64,000 bases of DNA from assembly GCA_026413225.1 (NCBI GenBank), contig CM048552.1, forward strand, positions 28,791,501-28,855,500. The letters run 5' to 3'. This document shows positions 13,501 through 24,529 of the stretch, piece by piece. A program made the translations under genes and the position numbers. The DNA is from Otis tarda. Lineage: Eukaryota; Chordata; Aves; Otidiformes; Otididae. Below the pieces are notes generated by a model. That model had not been told where the DNA came from. It did not search any database and saw nothing but the letters and a program-made list of their open reading frames with translations. The first letter of the stretch is position 1. The number at the start of each line of letters is the position of its first letter.

Positions 13501-16500
13501 ACAGATTTTTTCCAGGCAGAAGTCTGAAAACTGCAAAAAGCAGAGGGTACAACAGAAGAGGACTGTTCTGCTGCCTTCCTCTTCTTGCAGGCCTCTTACA
13601 AAGTCAGAGTGCGCTGATTTGGGAGCACTTGTAGAGAGCAACATCTTCTCCTGGCAAAGGAAAGGAAAAACATTCCATAAAGTTGTCGAAAAACTAATAG
13701 TCTGTCAATATCATGGCTCTTATGCCTTCATCACATTCTCAATTATTTCTTCAGAAGACTGCTTACAATAAAACTGAGAAGACATCTACTGTCTTGAAAA
13801 AGAAATTATAATATCAAAAAATGGTTTCACTTGGTAAGCTTGGCATTCCTGTCCTGAAGAACATATTTTCAGTGGAAACATTTCCTGCTGCACAAGCAAT
13901 CCAAAAATAGGAAAAAAAAAAATTAAAGTCATTAATCTCTTACTTCTCAACAGAGTAATAAATAACTCAGTTAATAATTTTCCAACTGTACTGATAAGTA
14001 TGCCATAAAATAAGGTTGATGCTTCTCTCATTTGAGTAGATTAGGAACAGCCATACCATAGGCATTTAACAGAAATATTCTATGTGAACAGAATAAGAAT
14101 CACAACCTTTAATAATCTTGATTAAAAATCTGACATTATTTGCATTGCCACACACTTCTATTTAGGGCATACATATGAAAGCATATATTTTTACAAGCAA
14201 AATGATCTGAAAAATTAATGTAATGGTTCATTCCTGAGGAAAATAAATAGCTGATAGGTTGTTAAATTTATTACAGATTTTAGTATACAGAATTTTTGTT
14301 ATATTAAGAGATAAGGTAAAATTCAAATTCCTTGAAGTGTAGTGTAACTTAAAAAGAAAAAAAAATACCCACAAGAATATTAAAAAGCATCTAATTACAT
14401 ATTGGCAGCAGCATCATATACTTCAGCAATTGATCACAGATTACTAATTTTAATAATCAGCAATAATTCTAACCCATTTAATGAATTTCTTAGTAGTAGA
14501 TCTAACAGGAGTTTAATCCATGTTGCAAGTACTTGAAAAATAAACCCAGCAGTACTATAATTTGATATGACAGTCAGGACTGCAAGTGTAAGATCATTAA
14601 CACTTCACAGGTTATACCCTGAAGTAAATCTTAGAAGAAGTTCACATAAATAAGGATAGATTTACACAATTATGTAGTTATGAGTATCACTGCATTTCTT
14701 ACCATAAGTGAATTCTTCTCAATTTGCTATTCATTTGACTTTGATATGCATAAAAACCGCAATCCAACAGAAAACAAGTCAACTCATTCTTCCTTTTTTC
14801 TTATTTGGTTTCAGGACATTTATATACCAGGTAGAGGTATATGAACCCAGACGGTTTCATCTAAGAGAATTTTTGCTTGTGAAAGAGTTCAGAAAAGTTT
14901 CATTTGTTCCACTTAGGTTTGCATTTTTGCCTATTGTTTGACTGGAGTGCTACAAAAGACTTATAAGGAGTTAAAGAAAAGTTAAATTTGGCAAGACTCT
15001 TCTCTGGAAAAAAAAAAAAAGGAGCAAGTGCTGAGAATAATGATAACAAAAAATTTAGATAACCCCTGTGGTGGCAACATCAATATTTTGGAACCCTTTT
15101 AAAATAAAAAATGCAAAGACAAGGGAGCTCTCTGCTTTGTAAGGGAGCTCCTCACTGGTATTTGAAACTGCACAACTCAAAAATAAAACTGCAGCACACC
15201 ACACTCTGATCAAACACATTAGCTTTTAAAATTTCTCACCTCTGTGGAGCCGCTGATGACATTGTTTGGTTTTTATCTGATAGGGAGCGAAGGGGAATTG
15301 GGACTGTATTATTTCAGGAGATTATAAATGACTGTACATTAAAGACCCATAGCCTGGAAAGATAGTGGTTTTTTTTTTTTCTTTTTAGGAAAATAGCAGG
15401 TTTTAATTTTTGTAGATAAAGAATTTTTAGATTGCAATAAACACAATATATCTGTCAGTTAATCTGTGTTTTTTGGTCCTAAACCACTCCCAGATGACTA
15501 ACGTAACTGTTGGTATGGAGGTCCTGTGTTCCTCTGACATTTAATTTCACTGACCTGGGGAACTCTACTCTAAAATGAGAAATGCAGCTAAAAATAACAG
15601 CTCTTCTGGCTAGTTACATTCAAGTTGAATCTTAGATAAGTAGACTGGACTTTGTGCTTAATTTTAAAATGTGACCAGTGGGTATACTTATATGAAAACC
15701 TATGTGTTTATTTAGGTAAGAAATTGGTCTTTGTTTATGAAAGCTAGAAAAAAAATGATCAACACTTTGTAACATTCCTGAAAGAAAGAATTTCACAGTA
15801 TTTTATACAAAATACAAGTAACGGTTTTCAAATAATTGTCCTTTGAACAACTGTCCCATCAACGTGGAGATTAAGTCAGCCATTGGGCAGAGGTCCAATG
15901 CAGTGAAAATGTCAGAGCAGTTTTTACTGCTGAGTGGCTGCTGAGACCCTCCCAATGTAACTTTTGTCCTTCAGTAACCTCAGAGAGCTTCAGGACCACT
16001 ACATGTTTGCTAGTGTGCCAGAGGTGTATTTTTAACAGTGGATATCACTACTCTGCTTTACAGATGGAACAAGAAAACCCAACCTCTTGCACCTCTTTCT
16101 CTCTAATTAACCATCCTCACTGATGAACATACTAATTCACATGGGAAAATACCTGATGCCTCAATGTTAGTATTAAGTCCTAAGTAGACATGTCTCTTCT
16201 AAAATGCAGAAATCTTACATTTTGAAAAAGCATACAATTCTGAAGAGTGTTGAACTTATGATGATAATCAAAGAATTTAATTACTTCATTAAAATTACTC
16301 AGTGTTTTATAGTATCAGATTCTTTCAGTTTGTTACTTTTGCTAAACATTATTACTGGCAGTCAACTGATTAAAATTTTCCAGAAACTAAATCTTCAAAT
16401 CTTTGAATGAACTCTATGAATATGCAGAGGAGAAAGTTCAACCTACAACATTTCAAATGATCAACATTTATAATAATTGAAATCACTGCATTATTTCTTT

Positions 16501-18250
16501 TTTAAAAACTTTATAGCAGTCTTGACTTAGTCACACTGAGAACTAGTAGATTTCTTCAAATTTTCTTCTAAATACACACATGCAAGTAGTATTTTACACA
16601 ACTGCTTTAATATTTGTGGTTGTCACCATTCTGAACTATTTGAGCTTACCATTTTTAACATAGCTCTTTCTTATGAAATATTAAAGGAACTAATTGCTCA
16701 TAACTGTTAAATGTGAAACCATGAGATAGCATGTCCTATGCAAAGCATGCTTGGTTAGCATGTCTCTGCTTGGAAACTGCATTCTTCATGAAACTCCAAA
16801 TCAATATCCTTAATTCTAAATATCATTTGCCACAAACATTCATTTCATTGATGAAAAATTCCCACTATTTTTTCAAAATTCCTCTTTAAATCCACCTGAA
16901 CATCTACAGTAAGTTATTTGGACAATATTGCAAGATTTTTAGAAATGCTTTCTACTGTCAAAGAAATTTTTATTAATCAGAATTGAAAGTTATTTATTTT
17001 TTATATTCTGCTTTCTAACAGTTCACATCTAGTGCAATTTGGTACAGTACATGAAACTATTTAAATATTGCCTTCAACTTTTTAGAGCCTTTTGTTTTAC
17101 CAGACTTCTGTGTTACTTCACTATGCAATTTACTGAAGGCTAGTAATTATTAGGACATGTGGTAGGCGTTTATCACCAGTAACATCACACAACCCACTCT
17201 ATGATCAAGATACAATAGGGCAAATGGTACAATTAAAGGCACATTCTTTGGTGCATAACAATAGAAGCCTTGTGACATGGCAAGATTAAGAAAAGACTCA
17301 AACATCTTTAAAACTACTCATTACCACCAGTTAAAATGTGCATGTCTGACCTTTATGGTAATCAGTAGTACTCCACTTGTGCACAATATAGCTAAATAAG
17401 CTTTATTTTAGACACACAGAATTCTTTGCGGTGACCTGCAGTTAACTTAGCCGATCTCAGAGCTGATGCTTACAATGAATCAACCCATCAGTGTTCACAA
17501 TGGTAGGTCATCATCTTTATCAACCAGTTTATGATGACAGGCAGAAAACAGTACTGTAGATTTTCCTGCCAAGTGGAGTACTATTTAAGTGTTGACTGCT
17601 ACATACATCAGATTAACAAGGTTGCAAAGTTACCAAGAATCCTGTTCCCTGAGGTGCAGATTCACCCTGTGGTGCTATTATACCATAAGGTATATCAAAG
17701 ATAATTGCTTAGTTTATTATCCTGTTGTCTTTTATGTCAGCCCCTAATTGTGAATTCAGAAACCTCTTGCTCTCCCAGTTCCTTATGGACCTGTTATTAA
17801 CCCCATTCATTTTAATTAGGATTTATTACTATTTTTATTATTGAAGTGTAGAATTTTTAAAAAATAGATGTTTCCAGATAACCCACTAGTTCTATATGAT
17901 TTTATAGAACCATCCCAACAGAAAAGTGCAAGGTGGCTATGTCACAGCTGTTACCTTCCCCATGGTCCTGAGGTATGGTGGTCAAGCTTTCACGGTTCTT
18001 GTGCTGCACTTGCACAGAGCAATTTAAGCACATTCCTGTAAAACACTACATGAAACCTGCCAAACCTAGAAACAGTTAAAAAACTATGGCCTGGCTAGTA
18101 TAGATAAGTAGTCATTCATAATTCCTCCTAATGTATACAATATTAATCTGTATGTACCTAAAAAATCTGACTACTTCCTATACTTCAAAGTCATTGCCTT
18201 TGCTACGAGACCTAGAAAGTGCTTCAGGATTCATTATGACATGTGGAATA
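10501..18250. other. Long AT-rich noncoding spacer
   Basis: This is nearly 8 kb without a recognisable gene or repeat. The longest ORF is 114 aa (11759-12103, plus), within chance expectation. A good acceptor-like tract ends at 14814 (TTGGTTTCAG) and is followed by 42 codons open to a stop at 14939-14941. No partner donor or known domain was found, so it is not called. Homopolymer tracts occur near 15009 (A) and 15369 (T). Confidence 0.55.
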
Positions 18251-18410
18251 TATAAGCAATAAGGCATGACAGGGAGTGTGGTTATCATAAGATAATCACA
18301 CCCCTGGGTCATTACAAAGCATGAGGTGCAGCCGAGCACCTCTCATTCCCCCTGGGGTGTGATTATATCATGATAAGCACACTTCATGCAGTTACCTTAT
18401 TGCTTTTATA
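18251..18410. repeat. 160-bp imperfect palindrome (MITE-like or ancient hairpin repeat)
   Basis: The ends are TATAAGCAATAAGG (18251-18264) and CCTTATTGCTTTTATA (18395-18410). Internal paired blocks are AGTGTGGTTATCAT (from 18275) against ATGATAAGCACACT (to 18383), and ATAATCACACCCC (18292-18304) against GGGGTGTGATTAT (18354-18366). The centre is a perfect 7-bp stem, GAGGTGC/GCACCTC, around the loop AGCCGA (18330-18335). Arms of about 75 bp match over most of their length with a few mismatches and small bulges. No coding capacity lies inside. The shape fits a non-autonomous TA-inserting DNA transposon, or one of the old palindromic repeat families kept as conserved elements in vertebrates. The family was not identified. 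Confidence 0.85.
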
Positions 18411-20917
18411 AAAAGTCTTTGTTGGGAAGAAAAACTGTATTTTTTACTTAAAGATGATAAAGTTGGCAGTTTACAATGTTGAGCAGTACTTTCTGCTAAA
18501 CTCCATGGTTTATGTGTATTAATCTACTCCTTTAGAATGTGCATCTGCCAAAGCTGATCCGAACTCATCAATCAAAGGGGGTTTGCATAATTCAGCATGT
18601 GTTTGAGTGATCCAGCTGGAAAAGAATGAGTGCACATCCCAGACAATCCCATAGCCATTGGCTGATAGTTGGACAACTATTTCTTTTCTCAAAAATTAAA
18701 ACAAACAAACAAACAAAAACAGAAAAAGAAGACAACAAATTAAGTTGCTTAACAAAAGTTATGATATTTTAAATACATACATTTTAAGTGAAAGGTAGGC
18801 TTCAGTAACTGCAAAAGAATTCAACCTGCAAAACAAGAAAAAGTTTCTAACTCGCTTTTGCCCCTGGTAGATGTTCTCCCACAAATTAAGGGTGACAACT
18901 TAATTTAGGGTCCTAGATAAACTACAAAATCCCACTGCTGTCATTCAGATTGTAGCCTAAGGGGTCTAATGTGATCTTTTGGATTTACAAACACCTGCCT
19001 TGGATTCTGCCATATGTCTTCTTAGTGGCTCCAGGGGTGTATGCTCTGTCCAGTGTTCGGCTCATTTTGTGCTTTAAGAATGCGTAACTGCACACAGGAT
19101 ATGAAGGTTTGCACCCATTTACAATTTATCAAGTGTGATGGCCATGTACTGATTTCAGAGGCATTCAGTGGTCTGGAAAGGGGCATATGTATGGGTTGAA
19201 TCTGGCCCTGGGCCATTTATGAATATAGGTAACACTTTTCACCTAACATGAGCAAGTCGCAAATTCAACTGTTTAATTTAAATAGGTCCTTGCCACCATA
19301 TCTTCCAGATTTAAGAGGCAAGGTTAGGAACACTGTCAGTATTCTGGATAAAAAGGAAAAATTCCACTAGCCTTCTGTCTTCCAATATTCGGTTTGACAC
19401 AGCGCTCTCACTACACAAAGATGCATAAAATTTTGCTTCTTCCAACAACAATTTGAACTCTGCCATTTTCTCTTTATATTTTAATCATCTAGAAGCACAA
19501 GATTTTTATGTATTTATTTGATTAATTTTCTATCAAATGTCAGTTTCTCTTTCAACTGGAAATTTGTTTCTTAATACAGAATATTGTGTTAAAATTATGA
19601 TATATAATACATATAAAATATTTTAGATAAATACATGTATGTAATAGGTTTTATATCAAAATTATTCCCCAAAAGGGGAAATTATATCAAAAGATCTATT
19701 TCTGACACATTTCCTTAGAAGTCTACAGACATATGAGAAACAAAGAATCTAGCTTTTCAAATAACACTGATACTAATTACAAGTTAATTTAATAATTATA
19801 ACAGAAAGCAATTCAGAAATAACAAGTAAAGATGTAACAAAAGAATACTAAGCTAGTAATTTTTTTGCCAATTTTATCATTTTTTCAGATGAGGTTTTTA
19901 TATAATAAATTTGTTATTTGAAGTGATTCACAAATAACTTTGGAGAAGGATTCCTTATCTAGAAGAGGTGAATTGAAAGTGAGACTTGTGGTTACTCACT
20001 TCCTTACAATTAGATGGAAACAGCAGACATTAAAACAGTAAAGGAGAAATAAACTTTAGTTCCTTTGTTCTTAAAGCTTTTATTTTAAAATTGCAGGTAG
20101 AAAAACTACTATCTGATGGTTTCTAAAAGTATTCCTAGTATTTTATAACTATAGAGGTACTAACATACAGATGGAGACCTCTGCCAATATAACTGTGTTC
20201 AGAAAATAATTTTTTTCTCACAAACTCTTACTCCACATTTTAGATTAATCCTTCATTAATTAAATGAGAGCCTGAGTATGCAAGGAATACCAACCTGAAC
20301 CAGAGTAATTTGGAGCAATACTGTTTAGGGTTTTTTTCAGTTTATTTGAATTTATAGAAAAAGTGACATGATGCTTTGTACACAGAGTTAACATTAATTC
20401 TGCCACTGTCTAATTTTAGAGTGTTCTACTTATGGTTTATCATTCTTCTAATACAGACCCACTGTGTAGGGTATAAAATATCTTGGTTCCACACCACAGT
20501 TAATTATTCATAACAGTATTATGAAGCGTTTGTTGATGAATTACAGGATAGAAAGAATGGAATGGAGGAGGAAAATCAGGAAGTGGGAATTTGGGAAGAA
20601 ATATGGTTTGTGTTAATGAAGTACTACATAAAATAAATGCATCACAAGTGAAATTTATTTATTAATGCACTTCTACATATTCAATTTGTTCCAGTCCTGA
20701 TTTGGAGGGTGGACCTTCCATAGAGGGATGAAAATACTAGTATTACATAGCATAAGTGGAAGTATATGCAAGTAACTTTCAACAGATAGGTGACTACCAG
20801 CTTGGAAAAACTGGGCATTAGGATGCGTTTCCCCGACAGATTTCCAGTACTTTCTGCATAAAAGCATCAGTGGGTATTAGCATATTTAAAATCTGTTCAT
20901 TCCTTGGATTGGTAACC
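18411..20917. other. AT-rich noncoding spacer
   Basis: It contains a short (AAAC)n run at about 18700-18719 and otherwise featureless AT-rich sequence, especially 19480-20300. ORFs do not exceed 64 aa. No RNA gene or interspersed repeat was recognised. Confidence 0.55.
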
Positions 20918-20979
20918 ATGGCTACCCTTGCCTGGATTTTTTTCTCCTCCTCTGTAGCTGGGAGTCCAGAACAGCAGGG
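20918..20979 (+). other. Candidate first coding exon with signal-peptide-like start (weak)
   Basis: An ATG at 20918 sits in a good initiation context (ACCATGG) and opens 20 codons reading MATLAWIFFSSSVAGSPEQQ. This is a short hydrophobic leader followed by small residues suitable for signal peptidase cleavage. It ends at a strong donor-like site (GGG/GTAAGTATG, GT at 20980-20981). The same bases can also be read as a 22-nt microexon (20958-20979), because TTTTTTTCTCCTCCTCTGTAG directly precedes 20958 and resembles an acceptor. No downstream partner exon was identified and the peptide matches nothing I recognise. Chance is a serious alternative. Confidence 0.15.
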
Positions 20980-22035
20980 GTAAGTATGCTTAGAAGTGGC
21001 TAGTAATGGCTAGACAGGGCAGCCTTACTCCAAGGAGTCTAGGGAAGGCTTGTCAACTAGAAAGAATTTAGCAGGAGTACATGAAATGTCTTACTAGATA
21101 ACAGTTTACTGAACACTTCCCTTCATTTACTGCAGCAATTGCTACCTGATGCTAGTCAATGCTACATGCCTCCTCAGAAAGTGGGGCAAGAAACTCCACT
21201 TTAGTCAGAAAGCAGACTATCTGTCCCCAGGAAAATGGCCTTTCTGTTTCTAATAGTTAAAGATCTGTATAATGTCTGAATCTGAAGGCTTTATATCCTT
21301 TCCAAGACTCTTTTTTTTTTCTAATTAGTGGAGTTTTGGTTTGGGCATTTTTTCTTCCTTCAAGATTAACTCGTGTGAGTCTGGATACTTTGTTATTCAG
21401 GTAAATTTCCATCCCTACTGGGTAGATTCTGTTAAATCTGTGATCTCCTGACATAATGGGAAAAATCAGTTCCTCAGCTCAATCTATATTTGAAGACATA
21501 TTTCTCTTGACAAGACTTGAACTCACAGCCGTTCAGTTTCAAGTAACCTTCTGTTTTGCAAGGCAAGAACGGACTATCCTCAACTACCTTTGTTGTTTTA
21601 TCTGATTCTAAATTGTTCTTTCTTATTTTCTTCTCTAAAGTAAATAACACTACATTCCCATTGCACAGTTTTAAGATGCCACTCGTTTCTCAGTGACTTT
21701 TCCACCATCTCTCAAAAGTCAACAATGACCCTAAACAGTATTTCAGATGAAGTTATACCTTCATTTCATGTAATGGCACTAGAAAGTTTTCTATTCCTTC
21801 TCCATCTTGTTGGCTTATGAATATTTACTTCCGTTTTTAACAACAATCAATCATACACTGAGCAGATAACTCCCCTGAGCTGTCCATAAAGTTCTCAAGG
21901 TTTCTGAAGTGACAATGTTTATTGAGTTTTGTCTGGCACAATGTTTGCTATCACTCACTTTAAATAGGTGGTCTTTAAATTCCTTACAAGTTTTACTAAT
22001 TTTCTGCAAAGTTTGCTTCCTTGCTTTACACTACC
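20980..22035. other. Noncoding spacer with a tRNA-like stretch
   Basis: Apart from the tRNA-like segment at 21502-21592 listed separately, nothing is recognised. The 65-aa minus ORF at 21257-21454 has no domain and is treated as chance. Confidence 0.5.
21502..21592 (-). repeat. Degenerate tRNA-like sequence, possibly a SINE head
   Basis: On the minus strand GAGTTCAAGTC matches a Pol III box B / T-loop (TTCAAGT with a weak GTGAG/CTTGT stem). About 60 nt upstream lies TAGTTGAGGATAGTCC, which is box A/D-arm-like. An anticodon-arm-like CTTGCCTTGCAAAACAG lies between them. The acceptor ends do not pair, so this is not a functional tRNA. It could be a decayed tRNA-derived SINE or coincidence. Confidence 0.2.
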
Positions 22036-22087
22036 CCTGAGGCAATCACATCCTGATTGTATAGCAATCTTCTAGCCATTTATAATA
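22036..22087 (+). repeat. 52-bp dispersed repeat, copy 1
   Basis: This segment, starting CCTGAGGCAATCACATCC and ending TTATAATA, recurs at 24478-24529 in the same orientation with 5 mismatches in 52 and no gaps. Similarity stops at both edges. It is probably a fragment of an old interspersed family or a local duplication. The family is not recognised. Confidence 0.8.
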
Positions 22088-23184
22088 TATTTTGAAATGT
22101 GATTTATTAATAACTATATTACATAATACAGGGCCACAGATTAATCCATGAATCTATTGCTAGCCTTTCTTATGGAAAAAAAAAAAAAACCAAACATTTC
22201 TTCCTATTCCTTTTCCTTGTCTTGTAGATGTTTTTACTAAACCATTTCTTGTTTGTCATCCAACAGCTACTTAGAGACTCTAATAGCCTACCTCAAAGAA
22301 GGCTTGTAAAAGCCTTTTAAAATACAGAAATTAGAATATGAACATTTGTTCCTCTTTTGAAATATATTCAAGCAATTCTAACCAACCAGTGAAATAGTTT
22401 TGCTTTGTAAAGCTTGCCCTACCAGAACCTGTTTACTCTCTTTTAGTGACTTTATTAATCTTTTCTAAATTATGTTAACCAATTAGGTTCATGCAGCTTT
22501 TACTGCCCTTTAATTCTCTTTCTAAGCACAAATATAACTTTTGTTGCCTTCCAAATTTAGTTTCGTAATTATTTCCTAATGAGAATAAGAGGCAATACAT
22601 TTGCTAGCCATTTGGCCAGTTCATATTTGAATTCTCTCCAACTTTAAAGGATTCCTCCAAATACAGAGCATGGCAGTCTCACATATTCTGGGCCAACTTC
22701 AGATCTGCAAGATATTTACAGGTGTCACGCTTTCTGTAAGGAGAGACACCTGGTTCCATGTAAGGAATACAAGTAGTTGGAATAAAATGGCTGGGTTGAG
22801 TAAATACTCGTCTAGTAAACAAATACAGGATTCATGAACTAAGAAACAACTAAATAATAAACTTATAAATAAATTAGTTTTACTAGTTTGAATCAAAACT
22901 GTATGGTCAGAGCCCACTGATGCCCACTACTGCTCCCAGGTACAGAGTCCAGAGCCACTCTGCCTCAACAGCAATGTATCTGAGAGCAAAATTATCTTTT
23001 TTCTTCTCCCAGACACAATGTTGCTGACATATAAAATATATTCAGATTGGAGCAGAATTGTAATTAGGATAAATATTTGATGTCCAAAGTGCTATCACGC
23101 TAATATAGATAGGAAAGGCAGAGATTTGTATGTAGGTAGTGTATTGTTGTCGCAGTCTTCTTACACTTATGCCGTATTTTTAAA
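22088..23184. other. AT-rich noncoding spacer left of the tandem array
   Basis: It holds an A-run at about 22173-22187. A 72-aa minus ORF (22699-22917) shows no domain. No repeat or exon was recognised. Confidence 0.5.
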
Positions 23185-23960
23185 GATTAAATAAATAAGA
23201 AAGATGGACTGAAGCAGGCAATATCAAAACTACTTTACTTCAGCTGAGTTGTTAAGAGAATGTTTCAGAAAACGGAAGTACTAAAGCAAATAGTTACACC
23301 TCGGGAACGGTACAGTATTGCAATCTATCGGTAATGATGGAATTAGGCTCAGCAGAAACAAATTCATACTTTTTTACTGATTAAATAAATAAGAAAGATG
23401 GACTGAAGCAGGCAATATCAAAACTACTTTACTTCAGCTGAGTTGTTAAGAGAATGTTTCAGAAAACGGAAGTACTAAAGCAAATAGTTACACCTCGGGA
23501 ACGGTACAGTATTGCAATCTATCGGTAATGATGGAATTAGGCTCAGCAGAAACAAATTCATACTTTTTTACTGATTAAATAAATAAGAAAGATGGACTGA
23601 AGCAGGCAATATCAAAACTACTTTACTTCAGCTGAGTTGTTAAGAGAATGTTTCAGAAAACGGAAGTACTAAAGCAAATAGTTACACCTCGGGAACGGTA
23701 CAGTATTGCAATCTATCGGTAATGATGGAATTAGGCTCAGCAGAAACAAATTCATACTTTTTTACTGATTAAATAAATAAGAAAGATGGACTGAAGCAGG
23801 CAATATCAAAACTACTTTACTTCAGCTGAGTTGTTAAGAGAATGTTTCAGAAAACGGAAGTACTAAAGCAAATAGTTACACCTCGGGAACGGTACAGTAT
23901 TGCAATCTATCGGTAATGATGGAATTAGGCTCAGCAGAAACAAATTCATACTTTTTTACT
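23185..23960 (+). repeat. Tandem array: four identical 194-bp units
   Basis: Units start at 23185, 23379, 23573 and 23767 with GATTAAATAAATAAGAAAG and end in CATACTTTTTTACT. All four appear identical base for base. Each unit carries four CpGs (for example in ACCTCGGGAACGGTAC and CTATCGGTAATG) and no useful ORF. The left flank (TTTTTAAAGATT) resembles the internal junction (TTTTTACTGATT), so the exact left edge is ambiguous by about 10 bp. The right edge breaks to GAGATCTGG at 23961. Identity this complete implies very recent expansion, active homogenisation, or an assembly duplication. There is no spacer, so this is not a CRISPR array. Confidence 0.97.
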
Positions 23961-24477
23961 GAGATCTGGTCTATATGGAATATCTAGGTTGATTATAGGG
24001 GATGATGTGGAAAACACAAAGAAGCCATGAAACATCCTGTAATGCTAGGGATAATTTGATGTACCTTGCTTTAGTTTCAGAACCTAAGCCCTATTTCTCT
24101 GACTCAATTCTGGTTCAGTCTGGTATTCCTTAGGCAGTCAAAATTCCCCCTTAAATTAATACAAGCTTCGCCTAAATGTGAAGCAAAGGTTTAGTAAACA
24201 AGGGAAGATTATTTTGTTTTCTGAATATAAATATATTAGCAAAAACATATATCTATGCTTTAGTATGTCCATAATTATAAAAATCTTAATAATGATTATA
24301 TACGACAAAATTACGGAAGTGTTATTAGTGGTAATTTTAAAGGCAAAAACCTGCAAAATAAAGGGTATAGATTTCTCTTTTTACAGGGATTTACAGTACT
24401 CATCAACTTGTATGGTTCACATTAGCATCCAGTGACATTGCTTTGTCTGTATATATTTCTAGCTGTCAACAGAATGT
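23961..24477. other. AT-rich noncoding spacer right of the tandem array
   Basis: The ORFs at 24156-24356 (minus) and 24178-24435 (plus) are rich in Ile, Lys and Phe because of AT-rich composition and overlap on opposite strands. They are judged non-coding. Nothing else was recognised. Confidence 0.5.
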
Positions 24478-24529
24478 CCTGAGGCAATCGCATCCTGATT
24501 CTATAGCTATCTTCTATCCTTTTATAATA
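24478..24529 (+). repeat. 52-bp dispersed repeat, copy 2
   Basis: This is the second copy of the segment at 22036-22087 (47 of 52 identical, same orientation). The two copies lie either side of the 194-bp tandem array, about 2.4 kb apart. Confidence 0.8.

Noticed and set aside
14815-14941. Possible terminal exon after the acceptor TTGGTTTCAG
   Set aside because: Only one splice signal is good, the 42-codon frame is easily random, and no partner exon or poly(A) signal pattern supports it.
18251-18410. microRNA precursor
   Set aside because: At 160 bp with near full-length pairing to its ends, it fits a palindromic mobile element better than a pre-miRNA. A mature-like arm cannot be inferred without small-RNA data.
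23185-23960. CRISPR-like periodic repeat
   Set aside because: The 194-bp units are directly abutting with no variable spacers, and the context is a bird genome.
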